A DNA stretch of 64,000 nucleotides from Triops longicaudatus (lineage: Eukaryota > Arthropoda > Branchiopoda > Notostraca > Triopsidae), in contig JAGQDJ010000153.1 of assembly GCA_022885665.1 (NCBI GenBank), positions 1 to 64,000 of the forward strand, written 5' to 3'. Position numbers and translations under genes: made by a program. A model generated the notes under the pieces. The model did no database searches. It was not told the DNA's origin and saw nothing but the letters and a program-made list of their open reading frames with translations. Of the stretch, positions 1 through 11,577 are shown piece after piece; within the stretch, counting starts at the first letter, position 1; every line of letters begins with the position of its first letter.

Positions 1-1
1 T

Positions 2-470
2 TGGTGACGCAGTCATATAATTGACAACCTGCAGAATCTGGAACTTTTGCTTCCCATAACCAGTGGTGGGCATTAAAGTCTCCCGTCAGAATGCAGCTAG
101 AACCCACCCGCTGACTTTTATTCAGGACTTCGTCTAGTAGTGATGTCATGTTTCCAGTGTGACGTCTGTAGATTACTGCAATTGAGATCGAAGAGCCGCC
201 CGGTAGAGCAAGTTTCAAAATCGCAAAGAGTTCAGAGATTTCCATAATTTCTATTTTGCTGTTAACTTTGTGTAGAAGTATTATGCCTTCGTACTCATGG
301 AATGGTCTTGATACGTTGAATCCCTGAATCTTCGTAACTTGGAGCTTTTGGGGAGGTTCTAAAATAGCAATGGCATCGACTTGTAGTGAAACCGCTTCTC
401 TTGCCGTTTCCAGAAGTTGTTTATAACTTTTCCTGACGTTATGGATTAGCAGCCGTTGTCTGAAACTCAT
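2..470 (-). mobile_element. Non-LTR retrotransposon endonuclease domain, partial (runs off left edge)
   Basis: An uninterrupted minus-strand frame starts at an ATG at 470 and is still open at the window edge, giving about 156 residues. It reads as an exonuclease-endonuclease-phosphatase (EEP) fold of the kind that nicks target DNA for LINE-type elements. Visible landmarks are an early DAIAILEP, a central SISIAVIYRR, and the catalytic-type ILTGDFNAHHWLWE near residue 138, followed by G-C-Q-L-Y-D. An upstream in-frame stop lies near 519-521, so the ATG at 470 is the first available start. The reverse transcriptase would lie to the left of the window. There is no frameshift or stop in the visible part, so the copy may be young. 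The exact clade (RTE- or Jockey-like) cannot be set from this part. Confidence 0.8.
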
Positions 471-575
471 TTCTTCGCAGCGGGGACCCTGCTTCTTTCC
501 GCCTTCTTCATTTCTTCTTTACATCTTGTAATTTCACAAATCTTATCAAATGTATTCGCGTAACATGTTTATATA

Positions 576-668
576 GTTTATTCATTTTCACATATCAAAT
601 ATAGTATACACGTATAAATATAGTGTACATGGTTTATCCATTCTTACATATCAAATATAGTATACACG
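576..668. repeat. Two-copy direct repeat, period 56 bp
   Basis: A 37-bp unit beginning gtttatt(c)cat and ending atatagtatacacg occurs at 576-612 and again at 632-668 with few mismatches. A similar AT-rich linker separates the copies. It lies just upstream of the retroelement frame on the opposite strand and may be part of that element's 5' region or a simple tandem duplication. Confidence 0.6.
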
Positions 669-3600
669 GAATTCCATTTTCATTACTGTCATCGAAGTTT
701 TGTTTTCAACCAGAAGATGGCATGAAGGAGCATACGGCATTTGGCGCCAAATTTTTAATTATTTTTACTTCAGAGGTAACAGAAGGGCGCAAAATTTGCT
801 CAGATGCTCTAGACGTGCACCGAAACTAAAAAAGAATTTTAACAAAAATCCATAAATTGAGCGCTGTTATAAGAGTTAATAACTGAAGGCTCTAATTATT
901 TAAATTTCGATGCCAGAGCTTCATTCCGCAAGCTTCAATTAAGGATTTTCAGGGTACAAAAAACGGCTGATTTTTCAAAATCTATGCACTGGTTCGTAGG
1001 ATAATGTCCCTTCACAACTGCGTTATTAAATTATTGTCAACACTCACAATACAGTTTGAGAAACCTTGGTACATCCAGTACATAGAACACACACGTGTCT
1101 GTGCCGTGTTTCTAGCGCACCAGATGCGCTTCTGCAGCTTGTTTCCTTGAATAGCTCAATAATCCCTTGAAGTAACTAGTAAGCTGATCTGTTTATCTCC
1201 TAAACTTTCCGATTAAGCACGCTTCCTCTGTTTATCGTCAAACACTCTCTACTTAGCATAATACGCAAATACCTTTTTATATGTGCAACATTGTATCTGC
1301 ACCTACTCCATTAACGTCGCAACCGCAATTAACTATTTTATTTTTGTATTTTTTTCTAAGAACCAAGATTTGCTCGTTTCCAGTTCTATACATGCGTAAG
1401 ACTAAGGTAAAAAAAATAATGAAAAATAATTGCTTAATTGCATGCTTCAGCTTTAAAAAGAATCAAAAATTTCCCTCAACTTGTCACGGAAGCTGGTTTA
1501 TTCCGAGACCCTTCAATGCCGTAATAATGCAATAAACCACTAAATAAAGCTTGCCGTTCACTGAGCGCATTTTTCCTTTTTTAACTGGTCACATAAGTCC
1601 AGACTGACCGACCGTTTCGTGTGTATACCATACATGGCAAAACGCCGGTTTCGTGACTCACCCCATTCTGATTAATAGTTCACTCTGCCTGTCTCGTCTC
1701 TTTCTCTCCTCCTCTACCCCCTTTTTTCTCTATTTCCCAGAGCTTAAAACCGAACAGCTGTAAAACCCCATCTCTCTCCCTCGGTGCGCACAGTACAGTA
1801 CTGACAATTATCCGTTATACGTATTCAAAACAGTTTGACCCATTACGACTGCCTTTCCTTACATACATAATACATGACCAATTCACCAAATACGGAGGTG
1901 ACTTTACAAGATAAGCTCCAGAAAAGTAGAAAGTAAGCTTATCGGGCTGAATTTGCGTATATTTTCCATCAGATTCGCGCTTATCGGAAAAGACGCGAAA
2001 CCAAACCGTCGAACGACATGCAGGCACGCATAAAGGTAAGGAAGGCGGCGCTAGATAGCGAGTGCCCTCTGGGGCTAGGATGCCGTGCTCGCCCATTGGC
2101 AAGCCGGCGTAAACGTTCGATGGCAAGCCGCTTTAGCCGTCGAGCTGAGGCACGCTAGGACTTCAGTACGCTCCCAAGCGTTGACGGAGTAAGTTGCTTG
2201 TGAAATATACTTGCCGTGTGGGAATAACCGCAAGAAGGAACCAACGCCTACGCGTCCAGTACCGTGAGTTTTAATCTTTCTTTACTTTTATACCTTAACA
2301 CGTACTGTCATTTGTCTGTAGTACCATAGGTAAGGGTTATAGAACGTAAAAGAGTTGACAAAAGGGACAAAAAAGCCGGAAAAGTGACAGCTGTAGCCCG
2401 CATCCAACTTCCATAGGCGTGGCATCCACAAAAGAAACTGTATTCATTTCCTGTATGCTTTAACTTCGTAAAAGCGAAATATACATTCCAAAGTGTCGCA
2501 GTTCCGGACGTTTTTGTCCCCAGAAGTGCTCAAAATACGCTGCAGTTTACTCGCAAACCGGTTTTTCTTAGGACAAGAATATATAAACTTAGAGGCCGGA
2601 TAAGAGGAAGTTAGGTAAACGCAATGAAAAGGAAGGTCGTTTGCAACATACATTCCCGGTTGTGTTTTGTGCAACTTGGGCATACTTTTGCCTGCCAGGC
2701 AGACGTTTCGATACTACAAACCAGTGCCTGGTTTTCTTTAAGTCTTGCAAACCGGATTTTTTTATTTTGAAAACTTTCGGTACACGTTTTTCTTGCATAC
2801 CCTTTTTGAATTCTTGTGTGAGTCATCGTCTTAACTTCCCAAAAGGATTTCTTATCTTTTTTCTAAGTTTCGTAGAGGTCGATATATACCATGACAAAAC
2901 GCACTTGAAGCAAGGTAAGCTTGATATTGATGACCTAATATGGTTCTTTTATGATGAGACAATGTACCCGAAGCATTGTATTGCGCTTTTGTGTTGAGTT
3001 GGCCATTCTAGGCATAAAAGGTTTCGATCGGTTTCCGTTTGATTGTCGACTCAGAAATCCTGTAATTGCTCGCTGCAAATGTTTTCAAGTTCTGTTTTCG
3101 ATTTCGTTGAGATCGAAATATTTGAAATGAATGGGATTTTAGGGGAAAACCTGAAAGAAATATAAAAGTCAACCTTGATAGAGTTGAAGTAACTTGAATA
3201 GACTGTCCAGTTTAAAACTGTAGAACAAGGAAGTTTAGCCGAATAGACCTAAGTTAGGCCATATTTCTTCTGAATTACAAAAATATTTAAAATATCTCTG
3301 CAGCTTTGGAGAACTTCGTTTAACTAACGGGAAAAAGTCACATTCTCAGCCATAACATTTCCGATCCCGTTACTTGGCATTTCTTTACACGAGAAATATT
3401 TTTAAAATCACAAATAAAGGTAAAGTGCTCCCAGAGCCACTTTTCAAGAAATGTAAGGATTTAGTGAAATTAATTTCCCAAGTCGTACCAACACAGATTA
3501 CCAAGAGTTCTCCAAATGCGTCAACTCTGTGCCCAAGCTAGCGTATCTGAATTTCGGGCCGGAATAATTGTCGATAAACGCAACAGCTGTGGTGATGTCC

Positions 3601-6600
3601 ATTGTTGAGTTCGTATCCGCAAGCTAAGCTCGACTGTCGAAGTAATTACCGTCCCCTGAGAAGTTCTTGCAACTTTCTCACTTGGAAAATACCGGCCAAT
3701 ATAGCCAAACAGCCATTTGGCGTCCATATGGCGGCTTTGGGGGACTCGAACCCTCCGAAACCTTGAGAAAAAAAGAGAATTGTTCATGTCATTTTAGTGC
3801 CACTTGGTTTCGTAAGCGTTTCCTTGGATGGACCAAAGGCATTCAAACTGGACATCCAAGGAAAAAAGGAAATTTTAAAAGACAAGTAAATATACATAAG
3901 TAAATGCACCAAAGTGTAGTAAAATAGCTTTAAACCTAAAATAAGTATAAAATCTATGCCAAATGAAAAATAGATAAAAATAAATAGTAGTGAAAATGAA
4001 TATTTTTTTACAACAGTAAGCTCAAATCAAGTAGTGCTGAATACGTGTTGAAGGAATGACAAAACTTCCTTAATTGGCAATCCAGTAATTCTATTGGCTG
4101 TAGCAGAGTAGTACCAACGTTAGTTCGTTTTTGTAGTTGTGAGGTTTAGACAGGTAGTGTATAAAAACAACTGAAATCGAACTAAAGCACAGTGAAGACA
4201 AATAATAAGGAAAAGTCAATAAAGTGAGCACGATGGGCCAAGGGTTATTTTAAGTGCCAGAGCGTCGAAGCCTATTTTGCAAAGTATGTAGGCGTAGTGG
4301 TAAGTAGAGCAGCCAACTCTTTCGGGTTGACAACCCGTAGCCAATTTTGCATAAAACTATTTTAAGTTGCGAGATCAAATTTACCCAGAGACGAGACTGA
4401 CACACACAAGAAAAGAAAACTGAAAGGTCGTTCACCCTGGGGTGTGAAAGGTCGTTAAAGAGTATGGGAAGTTGTTTATCTTTAGAATGGGTTTCAAGTA
4501 AAAGCTTCCGTCACTTCCGCATCGCATAACTTGAAAGAAAACAAGCAAATTACATCAAGTTCCCCGTTGTTTGGTTAGGAACAAAGGAATCTATTGTCTA
4601 TTTTTTTTTCTTAAAAAAAATCTCGACATAGTTTCAGTTTCTTTTGAAAAAATAGCGTTGTAGGTTTTCGAGTATTCACGTAATTACAAACCTACCATTA
4701 TCAAGAATTAACAATTGATTTATTTTTTAGTAAGTATCTCTTACTTTCTAAATCAACTCGTATATAAGAAAATGTACTATTTTTTAAGATTTTAAATGTG
4801 ATTGGTATAGTAAATGTTGGTAACTCCGTATGGTAGAAAACCAAGTTTGTTGACTTCGCAAAGGATAAGCAGGTGTGAGATGAAGCTAGCTTTTTTCTGT
4901 GTGAATTGTTAGAATTGTTGGTTGTGGGGGAGCGAGAATTATACAATGCGTAACGAATGAATTTGCGTCACAGATGGTCTCAGTTTTTGATACAGAGGTT
5001 AAGAATCAGCTGGTGGGATGAAAGGGGGTGTTGCGAGTTGTACACGAGGGATTTTTCCACGTCTTTTTCGTGTTTGCGTCTGCGAAAAAGATCGTTCGAT
5101 CAGCGGATTTTAAACGTTTGAGGGATGAAAGTTCATTGACAAAGAGATCGCAAAACAAACAAGTCTGACCATCTGCTGCGCGAGTGCGGTTTTCACAGCC
5201 GGTTCGAAGAGGAAATGAGTCCTCTGAGAAGGTTCGTTTGCTGACAGATGGGAAGGAAATCTGATATTAACAGGAAGATGCTGATTTTTCGGGCTTTGGA
5301 ATAGAACTCTTTAACTTTCTAATAGCTTTACCCTAATCTTTCCAAGAAAAAAAATAAAGAAAAATTAAATTATATATTTTCTTAATTTTTTTTTCGGTAG
5401 ATGTATTGCGAATGTTATAAAAAATAAAAATGGCTAAGAATAAAAATGTTAACAATTATAGCAACTTTGAAGCTTATGATAAGCAGCTGAAAACTATGAA
5501 GGCAACAGGAAAAATTTTTTTTTCTGGAAAAAGAGGCGTGGAATCAGCTTAGCTCGAGCCTGTAACTAGATTTAACTAAAACAAGCTTAAAATTATAAAA
5601 ATTAACGAGCCCATTAAACTGCAAAAAAAAATAATCGAAGTAGGCTCAGAAAGTTCGTAAATTGTATTTATTTTTATTCATTTTTTGCTTTCAAAGCCGG
5701 AAACGTGAGCAGTTTTGTGATCTTTTTGGTCAAAAATGGAAACAAAAAGTTTTCAGGGCAGCTCGGTAGCTTATCGCCAAGTCACGTGCGAAGTTAACAA
5801 GTTGTACACGTTTAACGAAGCTGAAAGAATTGTGAATTTTTCGTGTCGTGGCAAAAAAAGTGTGAAAATTATTTTACGGAAAGCGTAGTGTCCAGGAAAA
5901 TTCTTCGTGCGACTTTAGGATTTTTCCTTGACCTTCTGAAACTCTTGTCGGTGCCAAAGGCAGAAGATCCCTGATAGGTAATAAAAGGGCTTGCTTCCTC
6001 GAGCGTTATATTAGCATATTCAAAGGAGGAAGTATGCAGGCTGTCTCACTAGACGTGACGTCTTTTCCAAGGGAAAACGCTTGGGAAACTGTAAGTTAAT
6101 TCCTTACGAGTTCAATTGAATTCAGTTGAATTCAATTGGAGACCTTTAGTAGATTTTCTTAAATTTCAGTTATGTTCTAATTTTATTTGATTTTCTTTTT
6201 TTTAAAAAAAAAATAAAAGTGATCCTTCTTTTTCACAATGATTCAAATTTCTTAAGGATTTTTTTTTTATTCTTTCAATATGTCGATTAATTTTGCAGCG
6301 ATCTCTAGAAAAGTAAATTGAATTAAAAGAACGAAGACAATTTGATTGGATAAGCCTGACTTTTGGCACCTCTTGGCTCTTTAACCCAGAAACCTCCTTC
6401 TTTTGTGCATTGTCTAGCGTATGACTCACGCTTGGATTCTCTGGGTCGCTTTAGTGTGAGGAAACACTGTAAGCATGGGAAACACACATGCCACACGATC
6501 ATGACTTGTGTTATATAGGTATGGGAAAGTTGCTTGAGTCGATTGTTTGTCAGCAATAAAAAAAGACTTGAGGAATCCAGCTTCAGGGTTGTATCGGAAA

Positions 6601-7130
6601 AGTTTCTCGAGCCTTGGGGAAAATCCCAGAGGAACTTTGACGAAAAGCAGGGCCTGGAAGGTACAAGCGTCGTTTTAAGAAAAGCCGGCAGCATCCAGAC
6701 ACGGATCAATACCAGACATATTCTAAGACAGAAACCTCCACTCTGGCTCAGACCCTCTTGCCTTCTTGGTTACTTTGCTTATTTTGGTCCCTCGACGAGT
6801 CTGTTTTGGAAACCTTACGAAGAACGGCTTTATAGCCAGCACTACGCGTCATTTTACGACTATGGAGCTAGTTACGCAAGACAGGAAGCTTACTGCTCTT
6901 ACATAAGAGAGGCGATATTTTTTTAGTATTTTTGTTGAAGATAACAATGAACATAACATAAAAGCAATATAAACATGTAAGAAAATAAGAAAACAGTATA
7001 AGAAAATATGTATAAAAGTACGAAAATGTCTATAAAAATAAGAGTATGTAAGAACGATATAAAAAAGTTTGATCTCTTGTTTTTGCATTTCACAGGTTGT
7101 TAGCTCTCCTATCCAATTTCATTCCACATC
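669..7130. other. 6.4 kb without a recognised gene
   Basis: Mostly AT-rich, with a more GC-rich patch near 1980-2260. Open frames here are short (130 codons or fewer), lack recognisable motifs and have no convincing splice partners. The longest, on the plus strand at 6534-6926, overlaps an equally long minus-strand frame, and neither resembles a protein I know. The last part (about 6900-7095) is very AT-rich. It ends in a good 3' splice site (cacag at 7091-7095), so it may hold a non-coding first exon and intron of the beta-thymosin gene. Confidence 0.5.
7011..7018 (+). promoter_or_regulatory. TATA-box-like element upstream of beta-thymosin
   Basis: TATAAAAG sits about 120 bp before the beta-thymosin ATG. 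It matches the consensus, but the surrounding 150 bp is extremely AT-rich and similar strings recur, so the match is weak evidence. Confidence 0.2.
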
Positions 7131-8700
7131 ATGTCGGACGAACCTCAAAGCCCTTGTCTCAAGGATTTGCCCAAAGTGCAACCAGATCTGAAATCCGAGT
7201 TGGAGGCTTTCAAACCCGATTCCATGAAGAAGGCTGACACGCAAGAAAAAGTCGTTCTGCCCAGCGCTGAAGGTGAATTCAATACAAATTAAGTCTTTGA
7301 GATAAGAAATTCGGACGCTGTTCTGAAAGAAATGAAAAGTTTGTAAACGCACCATATCAACACACCGCAAAATGTCGGCGGAAAACCTCAACGGAAATCC
7401 TAGCGACTGCGGTGTTTCCGTAGTGATTTGTGGCCAGCGAGTTTTTTTTTTTTGCCTTAGGGATTTGCTTTGATGGAGTTTCTTGATATTGAGCCTCCAC
7501 ATGTTTTTCTTTTGGCCATCTTTTGTAGACGTGTTGCAAGAGAAGCAGCACAATCAATTGATCCAAGGCGTGGAAGGTTTTAATCCAGATAGTTTACGAA
7601 AAACCGAAACGCAGGAGAAAGTTGTGCTCCCTAAAGCTGAAGGTATTCAACTACAACGCCTTAAAACGCATTAAAACTCACGGCATTAATTCGAAAGAAT
7701 GCATATTTAAGAAACGCGTGGAAAAGTAACCTGAGTAACAAGATATATTTCAAGGGTTTTTTGGTCGTTTAACCAAATATGAATAATCTTGTTAACACGA
7801 TTCTCGAGAGCGCAGAAAAATGCAGAATTTCGGTAACAAAGTAACACGGCTTGCGACAATCCCAGGCATGAGCATGGCTTCTTTCTTTCCCTCTTGCAGA
7901 TTTGCGATTTTCTTTTTTATTTGACTCCCTTGGTCTTTTTCTTTGAGCTGTTGATTTGTTTCGGAGGAAGGTTTCTATTAAGTTTTTTTCTTTTGCTTGC
8001 CGGTTGTATAGACGTGCAGCAAGAGAAAACGCAGCAAGCTTTGTTGAAAGGCGTGGAGCAATTTGATCCATCCCAGCTGAGACATGCGGAAACGCAAGAG
8101 AAGGTGGTTTTGCCTGATAAAGATGGTAACTAGGCTTGATTTCACTTGCAGGATGGACTGATCAGAGGCATGGATTTTGACGTTTTCCTTTGTTGATTTC
8201 TTTTTATGTTCTGGCTTGGGTTTGCTGTGTTCTTGCTTGAATAGACGTACTCCAAGAGAAAACGCATCAGAATGTCTTACAAGGTGTAGAATCTTTTAAT
8301 AAGTCTGCCTTGAAGCATGCCGACACCAAGGAAAAGCTCATTCTGCCAGACACTGAAGGTACTGTATACACTAAAGTTAACCATGGTTGTGTTAGCTGCT
8401 GAATTAACTTAGTACTGACGATGGATGAAATGAGATTAATGTGGGTAAATTTTGTGTATTAACTTGACTTTGTTTCGGTGTGTAGTCATCGCCCAAGAAA
8501 AGGGTCATCAGCAGTTGGTAGCTGGTATTGAATCCTTCGATACCTCCAAGTTGAAGCACACGGAGACCCAGGAGAAGAATCCGTTGCCTACACAAGAAGG
8601 TGTTTTTTCGTGAATTTTAGAGATTGCCTTTTTTTGGTTTTGTTAGTAATTACGGTTTTCATTGACTTTTTCAGCTATCCAACAAGAGAAGTCTGCTTAG
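7131..8700 (+). CDS. Multi-repeat beta-thymosin (five actin-binding repeats)
   Basis: Actin-monomer-binding cytoplasmic protein of the beta-thymosin/WH2 family, reconstructed as 207 residues. Exons: 7131-7272, 7529-7642, 8012-8125, 8245-8358, 8486-8599, 8675-8700, with TAG at 8698-8700. All introns are phase 1 with GT-AG ends. The first exon encodes an N-terminal repeat (LEAFKPDSMKKADTQEKVVL). Exons 2-5 are each exactly 114 nt and encode one 38-residue repeat of the form D-V-x-Q-E-K...F-x-x-x-L-(R/K)-(K/H)-x-(E/D)-T-x-E-K-x-x-L-P. The sixth adds AIQQEKSA and the stop. Multi-repeat forms are known in invertebrates (Drosophila Ciboulot with three repeats, C. elegans tetrathymosin with four). 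A polyadenylation signal AATAAA lies at 9073-9078. Confidence 0.93.
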
Positions 8701-9307
8701 GAAGAGCGAAGACAAGACGAACGCAAGTTTCTTGGCCTTCTTCCGGAGCTTTTGTGATTTTGGGGGATTTTTGGAACGAATACGACTTTTGGCGTGAACA
8801 ATTCCTCAGTTTTCGCTTTAGTATGATTTTTGGATACGGAGAAAACCCAATCAACCCATGCAAAAATTGAGGATAAATTCTTGTGTTATCCTGCTCACTT
8901 CGTTAAATTCTTGAGAAGAAATTCTACCGTGGCTCTCTCGGATGTTATGTCCCAATCACTCTCGCTGCTTTTTGTCTCTGTTAATTTACGTTTTGTTTTT
9001 GCATGCGCTGCTTTCCCTGCCAAAAAGAATGTAAGTCTTGGAGGTGCTCTTTGTACGTGATGAAAACTGAAAAATAAATCCTTTTTAATTTAAAAATGCA
9101 ACGTTTCTGAAAGAGTTTCGTAAAGAGTTTTGAGAACAGTGGTCTGCAACCTGGGCGATGTCGCCCACTTGTGGACGTTTGGAGCTCAAATGTTTTCTAC
9201 ATAACGTGATTTAACTTCTTCACACTGTCTCAAACAAAAGAAAAGGATTGCTACACTTAGCGCCCATGAAATAATGCATCCTGTTATGTATTTCACTTCG
9301 AAGTAAT

Positions 9308-9387
9308 AATAAATGAACAGCTCTAGTCTTCATAAACGATAAGTTAACGATTAACATACCATAAGTAAGATTTATATTTCAAATAAC
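9308..9387. repeat. 80-bp dispersed repeat, copy 1
   Basis: Aligns without gaps to 10756-10835, with about six mismatches counted by eye. Both begin aataaatgaacagctctag and end tttatatttcaaataac. Copy 1 is followed almost immediately by the SINE head. Confidence 0.75.
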
Positions 9388-9394
9388 ACACAGT

Positions 9395-9690
9395 ATAGAG
9401 TGATTTGGCCGAGCGGTTTGAGGCAATGCCTTGGGATCGGAAGGTCGTGGGTTCGATTCCCCGTGTCTGAGGTTTGGTTTCTCATAGGAAAAAAACCCTG
9501 ACTATACCCTGGCCTGCTTCCTATGATACCTGGTATATCCCAATAAAATGGGACTACCAAGAGTACCACTGGAAACAGCATGGGAAGCATGAGAAGGGAT
9601 AGGAAAGGGTGAACGAGACCTCGAAACGAGATCGTGCATCGCACTTTTTCCCATGTTATTCCTTATGGGATTTAAAAATTTTTGGCTCCT
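9395..9690 (+). mobile_element. tRNA-derived SINE
   Basis: The head has an RNA polymerase III A box (TGGCCGAGCGG, about 9406-9416) and a B box (GGTTCGATTCC, about 9450-9460) at tRNA-like spacing. The sequence flanking the two boxes cannot pair as an acceptor stem, so this is not a working tRNA. A non-tRNA body of roughly 200 bp follows the B box (tctgaggtttggtttctcat onward). The downstream end is uncertain and no clear target-site duplication was found by eye. Confidence 0.65.
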
Positions 9691-10755
9691 GAGACGCCTT
9701 CAGGGCATGATTACATATTCAAACTCAGTTTTCTCGCTTATTTGAAGGGCTGGCGCAATAATTCATACAGATTCGGAATCCCCTCGTCGAGACTGACAAT
9801 TTGCATTCCTTAATTTCCATATTGCAGACATGTCGATTTATTAGGATACTTGGGAATTACCATAATCATTGTAATTCCAGTAAAATTAATAAGTATTATA
9901 ATAATAGTTTTAGTACAACAAACCGCTTTTGTTGGCGGAAATAAAATTACTAACGTGGATTTGTCTTTGTCAAGTGCGACAAATTTGCTAAAAATTTTAT
10001 TACAAGCATTTTTCTTCTGTAAAAGAAAAAAAAAAAATCGTGGTGCTTTTTCACGTATCTCGATTCACAAATACCTAATAGTATTTTTGAGTTCTGACAA
10101 CCTCATAGCCCAAATCTTTTTACACATCTCGACTGGTCTGAAATAAAGTATTTTCACGATGAAAGAAGGTAAAATATAATTATCACGCGCAATTTTGGCA
10201 CCAATGTTGTGTATCACGCTTTGATTCGCTTTAACAAAAAACACGCAATGTTACATTCTTAGAAATAATACAGCGAGAGGCAATAAGACCACTTTAGGCA
10301 AGGGACATAGAAATCATACACATTAACATGGATTAATTACAAATTCCACCTGCGAATCACGTTGGGACCCAAAGTTTTCCATTCCTGCTGTGTCACCATT
10401 GCTTGCTCGAACCCTTCGCTATTCGCTAGAACATTTGCTCCAATATACGACGCATGATACCGATCCGAGGTGCGTGAACCTTTACAAAAATGATAGTAAT
10501 AAAATCGATAATAAAAAGATATCGTCTCCTTTTACCTTAGGTTGAATGTTCGTTGGTGCGAAACGTTATAACTCGGATTCAAGTATCGGTTCAAATCCTG
10601 GACGCATGCTCACCACCAGTTACGAAAACACTCTTCCACGTGTGTTTCCTAATTACACTGAGCTAACTTGAACACAAGAAAATAATTTCGGGGGGGGGGG
10701 CGCCCCCCTCCATTCGCTGCGCCCCTGTTCCCTACCTGAAAGAATTCTAAGAAAC

Positions 10756-10835
10756 AATAAATGAACAGCTCTAGTCTTCACAAATGACAAGTGAACGATC
10801 AACATACCATAAGTAACATTTATATTTCAAATAAC
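10756..10835. repeat. 80-bp dispersed repeat, copy 2
   Basis: Second copy of the repeat at 9308-9387, same orientation. It is not followed by the SINE. A copy with and a copy without the SINE suggests that the SINE inserted next to copy 1 after duplication, or that the two are separate elements. Confidence 0.75.
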
Positions 10836-10933
10836 GAAAGGAATGCAAAGCGCTTTGCTGTGCTGATTGTCAATGTGTTTATACTGATTTAACTAGAATT
10901 CTGTTTTTTTACTTAGCTTTACTAATGTCAACT

Positions 10934-10934
10934 N
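10934..10934. other. Ambiguous base (N) in a TA microsatellite
   Basis: A single N within actNtatatatata. It probably marks an assembly join or an unresolved microsatellite length. Confidence 0.9.
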
Positions 10935-11577
10935 TATATATATATCAAAAAAGGTCGAAGACCACTGTTTTAGAGTCTGAGATGCCGATTGTAAATAAAT
11001 TTTTTTAAAACCAAATTTGTTGCATCTTAAAGCGATTTTTTTAAAAGGCACTGAAAAACTGGGTGTTTACCCGCAACTCTTGACTTCTCTATTGGTGGGA
11101 AGTAGAAAAAAAAGGTTTGACAGTTTTTCGGCTAAAAAAAATCGCTTTTACTTTCCATTAGCTTCGATGGTAGCCAAAGATTAAATGAGACTTTGCAGAT
11201 GTAGGGGTAATCGGTAAATTCATGAAGCCATGTAAACGACAATAACTTTCGATAACCAAATTCAAAGCATTTAAATTTAATTTAAATTTATTTTTTGCTT
11301 AAGAAATAAAAAAAAACTTTACTACTAGCACACAGTATGCCCAAAAGCTTGTTGTACTGATAATTGTGGTAAAATACTTTAAAGCGGGAATTATTCCGGT
11401 AATTTCAACCCTGACTGTAAGCTTGGGAACCTGGAGGACGGAAATTTTCTGTCGCTTATTGGCTGAGAGCGGGCAACGCCCACCACAATGCTTTTCTTCA
11501 CTGAGATAAACCTTGACGTTGGCGCTTCGGCTTATTCAAAACATTGGCCAAGTCCACAGAAAACAATCTTGTAAACA

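Larger units (their letters stand above)
8701..11577. other. Intergenic region between beta-thymosin and SMG8
   Basis: Holds the probable 3' UTR of beta-thymosin (to about 9085), a tRNA-derived SINE, two copies of an 80-bp repeat, a G-run followed by a C-run near 10690-10709, and one N at 10934 in a TA microsatellite. No gene was seen. The plus-strand frame at 9850-10146 is AT-rich and low in complexity. Confidence 0.5.

Noticed and set aside
1815..2126. 103-codon minus-strand gene
   Set aside because: No recognisable motif, no splice support, and comparable frames occur by chance in this GC-richer patch.
3725..3765. Minus-strand tRNA or SINE (a GGTTCGAGTCCC B-box match)
   Set aside because: No matching A box or cloverleaf could be found at the right distance.
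6323..6926. Overlapping frames of about 130 codons on both strands upstream of beta-thymosin
   Set aside because: Neither strand resembles a known protein. They overlap each other, and codon evidence does not favour either.
9399..9475. Functional tRNA gene
   Set aside because: A and B boxes are good, but the ends cannot form an acceptor stem and a long non-tRNA body follows. Better explained as a SINE head.
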